The notes: generated by a model from the letters alone, not told the origin. 16,725 bases of DNA from an uncultured Prevotella sp. (GCA_937901345.1 CALCHM010000145.1:1-16725); one strand, 5' to 3'. Positions 7,179-13,870 are shown, counted from the first letter of the stretch. Made by a program: numbers and translations.

Positions 7179-8234
7179 ATGCCTCATATCAATTCAACCG
7201 AACAACGCCCCCTGCGCCCCGTGTTGCTCCCCGAATGGGGAAATGTCAAAGCGGTGCAATTAACCTGGCCTCATGAAGGCACCGATTGGGCCTATATGCT
7301 CGATGAAGTAACTGATTGTTATCTGCAATTAGCCTTTGCCATAGCGTCACGCACGCAATTGCTCATCGTCACTCCCCACCGAACCGAGTTGGAAGCACTG
7401 TTGACTTCAAAGTTCCCCCAACGCGTCGTTGCAAACATCACGCTCTTTGAGTGTCCTACCAACGACACTTGGGCACGCGATCATGGACCAATCACTTGCA
7501 TCTCAAGCGAAGGGCTTTTGCAATTACTTGACTTTAGATTCAACGGTTGGGGAGGCAAGTTTGAAGCGACGTTAGACAATAAAATCACTCGCGCGCTCCA
7601 CCTTGCTGAAGTGCTCAAGGGCGAATACGTTGACCACCTTGACTTTGAGCTCGAAGGCGGAAGCATTGAGAGCGATGGGCAAGGCACACTCCTTACCACA
7701 TCGGAATGCTTGCTCAACCCCAACCGAAACCCCAACCTTACTAAGGAGGAAATTGAGGAACGTCTAAAATTGTGGTTCGGACTCGACCGCATCCTTTGGT
7801 TGGATCATGGTTATCTTGCGGGTGACGACACGGACTCACATGTAGACACCCTTGCACGTATCTGCCCCAACAACACCATTGCTTACGTAAAATGTACGGA
7901 TGAGGCAGACGAGCACTACGAAGCACACCACGCGATGGAGCAGCAACTCCAAACGTTCACCACGGCTGAAGGCACCCCTTACAACCTCGTGCCTCTCCCT
8001 ATGGCAGCACCAGCATTTGACGAAGATGGTGAGCGCTTGCCCGCAACCTATGCCAATTATCTCGTAGTCAACAATGCCGTGCTCTATCCCACTTATGCCA
8101 CTCCAGACCTCGACGCACAAGCAGCGCAACAACTCGCAAAAGCGTTCCCTGGGTTTGAACTCATAGGCATCAACTGCTCTGCATTAATCAAGCAACACGG
8201 TTCGCTACATTGCGCCACCATGCAACTCTATTAG
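7179..8234 (+). CDS. aguA: Agmatine deiminase
   Basis: From the ATG at 7179 the protein has 351 residues. It hydrolyses agmatine to N-carbamoylputrescine and ammonia, the first step from decarboxylated arginine to putrescine. It belongs to the peptidyl-arginine-deiminase-like pentein fold. Motifs: LPEW (17-20), QLTWPHEGTDW (27-37), NDTWARDHGP (95-104), LEGGSIESDG (158-167), AGDDTDSHVD (214-223) and the C-terminal HGSLHCAT with catalytic-type C345. This start places LPEW 15 residues in, as in relatives. In-frame starts also exist at 7113 (ATG, +22 residues) and 7083 (TTG, +32 residues); the added residues show no family motif. The next gene, aguB, follows after 12 bases and does the next reaction, so the pair is an operon. 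No TAnnTTTG is seen between fkp and this gene. Confidence 0.93.
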   Translation: MPHINSTEQRPLRPVLLPEWGNVKAVQLTWPHEGTDWAYMLDEVTDCYLQLAFAIASRTQLLIVTPHRTELEALLTSKFPQRVVANITLFECPTNDTWARDHGPITCISSEGLLQLLDFRFNGWGGKFEATLDNKITRALHLAEVLKGEYVDHLDFELEGGSIESDGQGTLLTTSECLLNPNRNPNLTKEEIEERLKLWFGLDRILWLDHGYLAGDDTDSHVDTLARICPNNTIAYVKCTDEADEHYEAHHAMEQQLQTFTTAEGTPYNLVPLPMAAPAFDEDGERLPATYANYLVVNNAVLYPTYATPDLDAQAAQQLAKAFPGFELIGINCSALIKQHGSLHCATMQLY

Positions 8235-8246
8235 AAAAAGTACAAC

Positions 8247-9122
8247 ATGAAAATAGGAATCATTCAACAAACTTGCTCTGCCGATATCCAAGCAAACAAG
8301 GAAAAATTGGCGGCAAATATAGCAGACGTTGCCAAACAGGGCGCCGAACTCGTGGTGCTCCAAGAATTGCACAATAGTCTCTATTTTTGTCAAACTGAAA
8401 ACACTCAACTCTGTGACCTTGCTGAACCCATCCCGGGACCTTCAACGGTGTTTTATGGCGCAATTGCTGCACGTCTGGGCATCGTTCTTGTTACTTCACT
8501 CTTTGAGCGTCGTGCCCCAGGATTGTATCACAACACGGCAGTAGTTTTCGAAAAAGACGGTACCATCGCAGGAACTTATCGCAAGATGCACATCCCCGAT
8601 GACCCCGCATATTATGAGAAGTTCTATTTCACACCTGGCGACCTCGGGTTCCACCCCATTCAGACAAGTGTAGGCAAATTGGGGGTACAAGTATGCTGGG
8701 ACCAATGGTATCCCGAAGGTGCGCGACTCATGGCGCTTGCAGGGGCTGAACTTCTCATCTATCCCACCGCCATCGGTTATGAATCGTCTGACACTCCCGA
8801 AGAGCAAGAACGCCAACGTGAAGCATGGACAACAGTTCAGCGCGGACATGCTGTAGCTAATGGAATTCCCGTTATTGCCGTCAACCGTACGGGGTTAGAA
8901 CCCGATCCTTCAGGGCAAACCAATGGCATTTCCTTCTGGGGAAGCAGTTTCATTGCAGGACCGCAAGGCGAATTCCTCTATCGCGCACCTAAGGACGAGG
9001 AAGTCAACGTTGTTGTCGATGTCGACATGAAGCGCTCAGAAAACGTGCGCCGTTGGTGGCCCTTCCTGCGTGATCGTCGCATCGAATGTTTCGGAGATCT
9101 CACACGCCGATTTCGCGACTAG
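8247..9122 (+). CDS. aguB: N-carbamoylputrescine amidase
   Basis: A 291-residue nitrilase-superfamily enzyme that converts N-carbamoylputrescine to putrescine, CO2 and ammonia. The Glu-Lys-Cys triad is visible: E40 in VVLQELHN, K113 in TYRKMHIPDD, and C150 in GVQVCWDQWYPEGAR. The WDQWYPE stretch and the HNTAVVFEKDG segment are as in plant and bacterial AguB/CPA enzymes. The ATG lies 12 bases after the aguA stop, so the two are co-translated from one mRNA and together complete putrescine synthesis from agmatine, independent of an agmatinase. A strong terminator follows 112 bases after the stop, with a 9-bp-period array in between. Confidence 0.95.
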   Translation: MKIGIIQQTCSADIQANKEKLAANIADVAKQGAELVVLQELHNSLYFCQTENTQLCDLAEPIPGPSTVFYGAIAARLGIVLVTSLFERRAPGLYHNTAVVFEKDGTIAGTYRKMHIPDDPAYYEKFYFTPGDLGFHPIQTSVGKLGVQVCWDQWYPEGARLMALAGAELLIYPTAIGYESSDTPEEQERQREAWTTVQRGHAVANGIPVIAVNRTGLEPDPSGQTNGISFWGSSFIAGPQGEFLYRAPKDEEVNVVVDVDMKRSENVRRWWPFLRDRRIECFGDLTRRFRD

Positions 9123-9158
9123 AAGTGAGATGTGAGGGGAAGAGTATAGAGTTCAGAT

Positions 9159-9235
9159 TTCTCGGGTTCTCAGAATTCTCGAAGTTCTTGGATTTTTCAG
9201 GTTTCTCGGAGTCTTCAGATTTCTCCGACTCCTCA
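9159..9235. repeat. 9-bp-period array after aguB
   Basis: Diverged 9-base units around TTCTCRGAN: TTCTCAGAA, TTCTCGAAG, TTCTTGGAT, TTTTCAGGT, TTCTCGGAG, TCTTCAGAT, TTCTCCGAC, TCCTCAAAA, in unbroken phase from 9167 and with one unit before it. The plus strand is pyrimidine-rich. The array ends where the terminator stem begins. The open frame across it is an artefact (FSE/FSK/FSG-type triplets). Confidence 0.8.
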
Positions 9236-9267
9236 AAACGGACGGTGGGCGCCTCACCGTCCGTTTT
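9235..9267. terminator. Intrinsic terminator after aguB, possibly bidirectional
   Basis: AAAACGGACGGTG (9235-9247) and CACCGTCCGTTTT (9255-9267) form a perfect 13-bp stem around a 7-base loop. A-run and T-run flank the G/C core, so either strand could terminate here. Confidence 0.9.
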
Positions 9268-9527
9268 CTTATGTAAGATACAATACGGCATAGACGTTCT
9301 GTCATTTAGTGGCATTTTGCATCCGTGAAATCTGTAAAAATATGCGCATAATAAATTATATTCAATATCCTAAAGCGCTGAATGATGAAACTTTTCCAGC
9401 AACTGAGCGCACGGGACTTCATCAATGGGAATTCCCGCTCAGAAATCGTCCGCGCTTCCGTACTTGCTAATGATAATTCACGAGTTGGGTCGGGTAGGTG
9501 AGTTCGAATGATTTTGCTAGTTTTCGT

Positions 9528-9666
9528 ACCCTTTACAGTTTTACAGTTATTTTTTTACATCACATGATGGTTCATGCAAAGAAAAAAATATTAATAACAA
9601 TTACTTTTATCATCATCCCGATAGCATCGTTCATCAATTTTAAAATACTGTAAAACTGTAAAGGGT
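9528..9666. repeat. 139-bp element with perfect 20-bp inverted ends (MITE-like)
   Basis: Left end ACCCTTTACAGTTTTACAGT (9528-9547) is the exact reverse complement of the right end (9647-9666). Each arm itself holds a direct duplication of TTTACAGT. The 99-base interior is A/T-rich and has no transposase. This fits a miniature inverted-repeat element or a very long hairpin. I cannot identify a convincing target-site duplication (only GT flanks both sides). Confidence 0.75.
9564..9653 (+). CDS. Possible 29-residue hydrophobic peptide inside the inverted-repeat element
   Basis: Starts ATG ATG and stops at a TAA within the right arm. The product begins MMVHAKKK, then has an almost wholly hydrophobic stretch (ILITITFIIIPIASFI) and ends NFKIL: a positively charged N-terminus followed by one potential membrane helix. 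No promoter or ribosome-binding site is evident. Random A/T-rich DNA yields such frames easily, so this is speculative. Confidence 0.2.
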   Translation: MMVHAKKKILITITFIIIPIASFINFKIL

Positions 9667-9793
9667 GTAATATGCAAGCATGCTTACTCTCCAATTTCGC
9701 TCTTCTCCGACAATGTGTGAATAATCATCAGGTGTTTCAGGTTTAGTGGGATCGCTTGAGTGATGGTGGTGTCGAGAAGTAGGGGAGAAAAGT

Positions 9794-9805
9794 CGTCACG
9801 TGACG
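9794..9805. promoter_or_regulatory. 12-bp palindrome CGTCACGTGACG upstream of the GH20 promoter
   Basis: A perfect palindrome centred on CACGTG, 42 bases before the -33 TTG at 9848. Its symmetry and position suit an operator for a dimeric regulator. No regulator is encoded nearby. Confidence 0.45.
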
Positions 9806-9847
9806 GTGAGGGGTGTGCGATAGGTGGTGAAATATTCATTCTTTTGC

Positions 9848-9878
9848 TTGCATGTGTCGTGCGATTTTGTTAACTTTG
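9848..9878 (+). promoter_or_regulatory. Promoter of the GH20 gene
   Basis: TTG (9848-9850), 20 bases, then TAACTTTG (9871-9878). Predicted transcription start is near 9885, leaving a leader of about 67 bases before the ATG at 9952. Confidence 0.7.
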
Positions 9879-9951
9879 CGAAGAAAAGTTGAAATCCTCA
9901 TTCTGAGCATTTTGTTGACTTATATTCATTCACAATCTAATAAAAATCATT

Positions 9952-11985
9952 ATGAAAAGACAATTAAAAAGTGTTGCACGTTGGCTGATGTGCGCGTGCT
10001 TAATGCTTACGTCAAGTGTGCTTCATGCTGAAGTGAACGAAAAACCCTTTGTGATTCCTGAATTGCAGACTTGGACTGGTGCAGAAGGTGCATTAGAACT
10101 TTCGGGCACTGTTTGTGTGAGTGGCAACGATAAGGAACTCATGCGTGTGGCAAAGGCATTTGCTGCTGATTATGAAACCATGTTTGGCAAAGCCCTCACG
10201 GTAAAGAAGGGTAGTGCGAAGGCAGGTGACATCCAATTCGTATTGAAGAAGAAAGATGCTGCATTAGGTAAGGAAGGTTACCGCTTGAACATTGGCAAGA
10301 ACGTAATCGTGACTGCTGCAACGCCTCAGGGCGCTTTCTGGGCAACTCGTACGTTGCTTCAACTCTCTGAGCAAAATAAGGCGCTTCCTAAGGGTGAAAC
10401 TGTTGACGTGCCCGTTTATGAATTGCGCGGTTTCATGATTGACGTTGCGCGTAAGTTCATGCCCATTGATTACCTCAACGACTTAGTGAAGGTCATGGCA
10501 TATTACAAGATGAATGCCCTTCAGGTGCACCTCAATGATAATGGTTTCCGTCAATTCTTCGGTAACGATTGGGATAAGACTCCCTCAGCTTTCCGTCTTG
10601 AAAGCACTCAACATCCAGGACTTACGGCAAAGGATGGTCACTACACAAAGCAGGAATTCATTGACCTTCAGATTTTGGGTGAAAACAACTATGTTGAAGT
10701 TATTCCCGAAATCGACGTACCCGCTCACTGCTTGGCATTCGCACACTACAAACCTGAACTTGGTAGTAAGGACTACGGCATGGACCACCTCGACATGTTC
10801 CACCCCGAAACCTATCCTTTCATCGATAGCGTCTTCCGTGAATATCTTGAAGGCGAAAATCCCGTGTTCCGTGGTAAGAAGGTAAACATCGGTACTGACG
10901 AATATAGCAACCGTGATAAGAAGGTGGTAGAAAAGTTCCGTGAATTTACGGATCACTACATCAAGTTCGTTGAAAGCTACGGCAAGCAAGCCATGCTTTG
11001 GGGCGCGTTGACACACGCAAAGGGCGAAACTCCCGTGAAGAGCGAAAATGTCATCATGAACATTTGGCACAACCCCTACGCACAGCCCAAGGATATGAAG
11101 GAACAGGGTTACAAACTCGTTTCTATCCCCGACGGACTTGTTTATATCGTGCCTGCTGCTGGTTATTATTACGACTACCTCAATTGCCACTACCTCTACG
11201 ACCACTGGACACCCGCAAACATCGGCGGAGTGCAGTTTGAAGAAGGTGACCCCGCCATCCTTGGCGGTATGTTTGCCGTATGGAACGACCACCACGGCAA
11301 TGGTATTTCTACTTACGACGTGCACCATCGCACCTTCCCTGCACTTCAGACACTCGCCGTAAAGTGTTGGTCTGCAAGCAAGACTTCTCTTCCCTATGCT
11401 GAATGGTCTGCAAAGAGCGCTGGTTTGAGCGAAGCGCCTGGTGTGAATTGGTTGGGTCGTTTGGGTGAAGCGAAGAATACACTCGTAGCAGAAATTGCTG
11501 AGGTAAAGGCTGGTGAAACACTCCCTTATGAAGAAATTGGTTATGACTATACCGTGTCTTTCAAGGTTACAGGTGCAAAGGAACAAAAGGGTACTAAACT
11601 CTTCTCATCTGCTCACACAAACTTCTACCTCTCTGATCCCAAGGAAGGCAAGCTCGGTTTCGAACGCGATGGTTACCTCAACACCTTCAACTATCGCATT
11701 CCCGAAGGTCAAACTGTAGAACTCACCATTCAGGGTAACAACAAGATGACACGCCTCCTCGTTAACGGTCAGGTGAAGGAAGAACTCGGTGTGAAACCCC
11801 TCTACGTGATTAACGACCATCGCAAGGCGAACTACATCTCATGTCCCAACATGAAGAATGTAGAACTCTACAATACGGATGGCGATAAGATTTACTACCA
11901 GCGCACCCTCGTATTCCCTCTCCGCAAGGCAGGCGATTTCAAGAGTACGGTGAAGGATCTTAAGATTTGGAACTTTGTGAAGTAA
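9952..11985 (+). CDS. Exported GH20 family beta-N-acetylhexosaminidase-like enzyme
   Basis: A 677-residue protein with a signal peptide (positive MKRQLKSVARW, hydrophobic core, likely cleavage after LHA at 26). No lipobox is seen, so it is probably periplasmic. Residues about 30-150 form a GH20b-like alpha/beta N-terminal domain. The catalytic barrel starts at YELRGFMIDVARKFMP (156-171) and shows HLNDNGFR (193-200), IPEIDVPAHC (251-260) and IGTDE (313-317), whose D316-E317 pair is the GH20 catalytic dyad for substrate-assisted hydrolysis of terminal N-acetylhexosamines. The last roughly 170 residues look like a beta-sandwich (LamG/concanavalin-like) module. Substrate (mucin, chitobiose, peptidoglycan or lacto-N-biose type glycans) cannot be read off. 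It has its own promoter; a peptidoglycan glucosaminidase gene follows after 59 bases. Confidence 0.9.
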   Translation: MKRQLKSVARWLMCACLMLTSSVLHAEVNEKPFVIPELQTWTGAEGALELSGTVCVSGNDKELMRVAKAFAADYETMFGKALTVKKGSAKAGDIQFVLKKKDAALGKEGYRLNIGKNVIVTAATPQGAFWATRTLLQLSEQNKALPKGETVDVPVYELRGFMIDVARKFMPIDYLNDLVKVMAYYKMNALQVHLNDNGFRQFFGNDWDKTPSAFRLESTQHPGLTAKDGHYTKQEFIDLQILGENNYVEVIPEIDVPAHCLAFAHYKPELGSKDYGMDHLDMFHPETYPFIDSVFREYLEGENPVFRGKKVNIGTDEYSNRDKKVVEKFREFTDHYIKFVESYGKQAMLWGALTHAKGETPVKSENVIMNIWHNPYAQPKDMKEQGYKLVSIPDGLVYIVPAAGYYYDYLNCHYLYDHWTPANIGGVQFEEGDPAILGGMFAVWNDHHGNGISTYDVHHRTFPALQTLAVKCWSASKTSLPYAEWSAKSAGLSEAPGVNWLGRLGEAKNTLVAEIAEVKAGETLPYEEIGYDYTVSFKVTGAKEQKGTKLFSSAHTNFYLSDPKEGKLGFERDGYLNTFNYRIPEGQTVELTIQGNNKMTRLLVNGQVKEELGVKPLYVINDHRKANYISCPNMKNVELYNTDGDKIYYQRTLVFPLRKAGDFKSTVKDLKIWNFVK

Positions 11986-11994
11986 AAAACAAAT

Positions 11995-12023
11995 ATATGC
12001 TACAATATAACAATTGTACATAT
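11995..12023. promoter_or_regulatory. Hairpin in the GH20-glucosaminidase spacer
   Basis: ATATGCTACAAT (11995-12006) pairs with ATTGTACATAT (12013-12023) over 11 bases with one bulged C, around a 6-base loop. It is A/T-rich with no T-run, so it is more likely an mRNA structure or protein site than a terminator. Confidence 0.5.
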
Positions 12024-12029
12024 CACGTG

Positions 12030-12077
12030 GAAACTTTCTCCTTAATGCGGTTAGGGAGAAAGTTTCTGTGTTTTTTT
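12030..12077 (+). terminator. Terminator-like hairpin enclosing the next start codon
   Basis: GAAACTTTCTCC (12030-12041) and GGAGAAAGTTTC (12055-12066) form a perfect 12-bp stem. The 13-base loop (12042-12054) holds the ATG of the following gene, and seven T follow at 12071-12077. It could terminate GH20 transcripts, and it would also shape initiation of the next gene. Confidence 0.65.
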
Positions 12078-12917
12078 ATAATAATATGCTCCGCCATTCC
12101 TGTCCTTGGGCAATCCGCTTATGATAACTATATCGAGACGTATGCACCCCTCGCCATAGAGCAAATGCATCGTTATAAAATACCTGCAAGCATAACCCTT
12201 GCTCAAGGACTTTTGGAGAGTGGTGCAGGACAGAGCAAGTTGGCGCTCCAAGCAAATAATCACTTTGGCATTAAGAAAGGTATGAATTGGAGCGGACCAA
12301 CGATTAAGCATGATGATGATGAGCGCAATGAACGTTTCCGAAAGTACAAGTCGGTCAGAGAGTCCTATGAAGATCACTCCCGTTTTTTAACTTCAGGAGC
12401 GCGCTATGCTTTCCTTTTTGACCTTCCGATAGATGATTATAAAGGCTGGGCGTATGGTTTAAAGCAAGCGGGTTATGCCACTAATCCCCGCTATGCTTAT
12501 TCGCTTATCTCAATCGTTGAGCGCTATAAATTATATCGTTACGATATAGACGAAGGCAATGCTAATATATGGCGTTATACCGTCAATAAATGTAATGAAC
12601 GTTATTATATTGTTGCGCAAGAAGGTGATACCTATGAGCACATCGGCAAAGCGTTTGGTGTGAGCAAGCGAAAGTTGCGCAAGTATAATGAAGTGGGAAA
12701 ACACCACGAACTTCAAGCTGGAACGATAGTATATCTCCAGAAGAAACGAAAAAAAGCACACAAATCCCTGAAGGGGCATATACACACCATTCAAATAGGT
12801 GAATCTTTGCATGACATCTCACAAATGTATGGCATGCAAATAGCCACCCTTTATAAATTGAATAAACTTCCAGAAGATTACACGCCAGAAGTCGGTGCGC
12901 TTTTGCGCATTCGATGA
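12045..12917 (+). CDS. Exported GH73-type glucosaminidase with two LysM domains
   Basis: A 290-residue protein predicted to cleave the N-acetylglucosamine side of peptidoglycan strands. The signal peptide (MRLGRKF then a hydrophobic core, likely cut after VLGQ) fixes the start at 12045; an open frame extends upstream to 11967, overlapping the GH20 gene, but would bury the signal. Residues about 30-165 match the glucosaminidase domain: SITLAQGLLESGAGQS with the likely catalytic E58, ANNHFGIKKG (70-79), and HDDDERNERFRKYKSVRESYEDHS, as in Bacteroidales relatives. Two LysM peptidoglycan-binding repeats follow: about 187-231 (YYIVAQEGDTYEHIGKAFGV) and about 246-290 (HTIQIGESLHDISQMYGM). Presumably it acts in cell-wall turnover or daughter-cell separation. 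No own promoter is seen, so expression probably depends on read-through from GH20 past two hairpins. Confidence 0.92.
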   Translation: MRLGRKFLCFFIIICSAIPVLGQSAYDNYIETYAPLAIEQMHRYKIPASITLAQGLLESGAGQSKLALQANNHFGIKKGMNWSGPTIKHDDDERNERFRKYKSVRESYEDHSRFLTSGARYAFLFDLPIDDYKGWAYGLKQAGYATNPRYAYSLISIVERYKLYRYDIDEGNANIWRYTVNKCNERYYIVAQEGDTYEHIGKAFGVSKRKLRKYNEVGKHHELQAGTIVYLQKKRKKAHKSLKGHIHTIQIGESLHDISQMYGMQIATLYKLNKLPEDYTPEVGALLRIR

Positions 12918-12983
12918 AGTAGAATTTGAAGGAGCGGAATTCGATGGAGCGGAGGTTTTAGAGATCTTATTGGTCTTTTGCAT

Positions 12984-13093
12984 CTAGAGTTCCTAGAATT
13001 TAGATTTTCTAGGTTTTCTAGGTCTTCTAGAATGTCTAGATTTTCTAGGTCTTCTAGAATGTCTAGATTTTCTAGAATGTCTAGATTTGCTAT
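12984..13093. repeat. CTAG array with 9-bp period
   Basis: CTAG occurs at 12984, 12993, then 13009, 13018, 13027, 13036, 13045, 13054, 13063, 13072 and 13081, and as CTAT at 13090: an unbroken 9-base phase after 13009. The units are TTTTCTAGG, TCTTCTAGA and ATGTCTAGA; these three make a 27-base block repeated perfectly (13014-13040, 13041-13067). It lies between the glucosaminidase stop codon and its terminator, on the same strand. Confidence 0.92.
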
Positions 13094-13161
13094 CTCTTTT
13101 ATCCTCGAGGTTTCTAGTTCTTTTAGAGTTTACAGAGTAGCAATAGACGGGTATTTTCAAT

Positions 13162-13188
13162 GAGAGTCGTGGTTTTACGACTCTTTTT
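13162..13188 (+). terminator. Intrinsic terminator after the glucosaminidase gene
   Basis: AGAGTCGT (13163-13170), 6-base loop, ACGACTCT (13177-13184) followed by a T-run to 13188. An 8-bp perfect stem with one further G-U pair. Confidence 0.82.
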
Positions 13189-13232
13189 CTGCTCTTTTTA
13201 GGGTAAAGTGTTAGAAAAAGATATTAAAGTAT

Positions 13233-13262
13233 TTGCCATTTTTAAAGAAATTTGTACTTTTG
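13233..13262 (+). promoter_or_regulatory. Promoter of the rplM-rpsI operon
   Basis: TTG (13233-13235), exactly 19 bases, then TACTTTTG (13255-13262), a perfect -7 match. Predicted start near 13269. Confidence 0.8.
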
Positions 13263-13268
13263 CACGCC

Positions 13269-13397
13269 GATTATTATCAAGGAGCGGTAAAACGCTTCAC
13301 TCTGCGTGTTAATAGCTTGCCTGACGGCCAAAGGTAAGTGGTTAGGGAATCGCAGTAATGATAAACCAATTAGTAGTTATAAAAACATTTAAATTTA
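13269..13397 (+). promoter_or_regulatory. Structured rplM leader, candidate L13 autoregulatory region
   Basis: A leader of about 130 bases, long for this genome. It contains a 6-pair hairpin GGAGCG-gtaaaa-CGCTTC (13281-13298, one G-U pair) and a small GCC-tgac-GGC hairpin (13319-13328). Ribosomal-protein leaders bound by their own product are known for L13 in other bacteria; this being one is inference. Confidence 0.4.
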
Positions 13398-13859
13398 ATG
13401 AACACTTTAAGTTACAAGACCATTTCTGCTAACGCAGCAACAGTAAACAAAGAGTGGGTCATCGTTGACGCAAAGGATCAGGTGCTCGGTCGCCTCGGTT
13501 CAAAGGTGGCTAAGTTGCTCCGTGGTAAGTACAAGCCCAACTTCACTCCTCACGTGGATTGTGGTGACAACGTAATCATCATCAATGCTGATAAGATCGT
13601 TCTTACAGGTAAGAAGATGACAGATCGTATCTACTACACTTACACTGGTTATCCCGGTGGTCAGCGTGAACACACACCCGCTAGCATTCTCGCTAAGAAG
13701 GATGGTGCAGATCGTCTCCTCCGTCGTGTAGTTAAGGGTATGCTTCCCAAGAATCGTCTCGGTGCAAAGCTTCTTTCTAACCTCTACGTTTATGAAGGAA
13801 CTGAACACAAGCACGAAGCACAGAGCCCCAAGGCAATTGATATTAACTCACTCAAATAA
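13398..13859 (+). CDS. rplM: 50S ribosomal protein L13
   Basis: A 153-residue large-subunit protein that binds 23S rRNA early in assembly. It shows the L13 hallmarks WVIVDAKDQVLGRLGSKVA (20-38) with LLRGK, PHVDCGDNVIIINADKI, YTGYPGG, and the long RLLRRVVKGMLPKNRLG signature. Length is normal for Bacteroidota. The leader just upstream is A/T-rich without Shine-Dalgarno. rpsI follows after 11 bases, the conserved L13-S9 pairing. Confidence 0.98.
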   Translation: MNTLSYKTISANAATVNKEWVIVDAKDQVLGRLGSKVAKLLRGKYKPNFTPHVDCGDNVIIINADKIVLTGKKMTDRIYYTYTGYPGGQREHTPASILAKKDGADRLLRRVVKGMLPKNRLGAKLLSNLYVYEGTEHKHEAQSPKAIDINSLK

Positions 13860-13870
13860 GATTAGCAGTA

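Larger units (their letters stand above)
9123..9951. other. 829-base spacer with arrays, inverted repeats and a promoter
   Basis: Holds a 9-bp-period array, the aguAB terminator, a 139-bp element with 20-bp inverted ends, a possible 29-residue hydrophobic peptide, a 12-bp palindrome and the promoter of the GH20 gene. A 38-codon frame at 9385-9501 shows no recognisable family. There is no larger gene. Confidence 0.75.
12918..13397. other. 480-base spacer: duplication, CTAG array, terminator, rplM promoter and leader
   Basis: Begins with a 15-base tandem duplication (12922-12936 and 12937-12951, 13 of 15 identical, ending GGAGCG), then the 9-bp CTAG array, a terminator and the rplM promoter. 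An open frame over the array (12978-13163) is not considered a gene. Confidence 0.75.

Noticed and set aside
9086..9328. Plus-strand 80-codon frame after aguB
   Set aside because: Overlaps the end of aguB in another frame, then translates the 9-bp array (FSE-type triplets) and the terminator.
9385..9501. 38-codon frame beginning MKLFQQLSARDF in the spacer before GH20
   Set aside because: Its composition is protein-like and it might be a relic of a decayed gene, but I recognise no family and see no promoter, so it is not listed as a gene.
9676..9685. AAGCATGCTT palindrome
   Set aside because: A 10-base palindrome is expected by chance at this scale, and it has no clear position relative to a promoter.
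10585..11586. Long minus-strand open frame (333 codons) inside the GH20 gene
   Set aside because: It is antisense to a gene with clear GH20 motifs. The residue make-up looks like a reverse-strand shadow caused by codon bias.
11967..12044. Upstream extension of the glucosaminidase frame overlapping GH20
   Set aside because: The signal peptide starts at the ATG at 12045; the extension would place 26 unrelated residues before it.
12978..13163. Plus-strand 61-codon frame rich in FSR/SSR/MSR triplets
   Set aside because: It is the translated CTAG array; repetition in threes follows from the 9-bp period, and there is no leader or conserved part.
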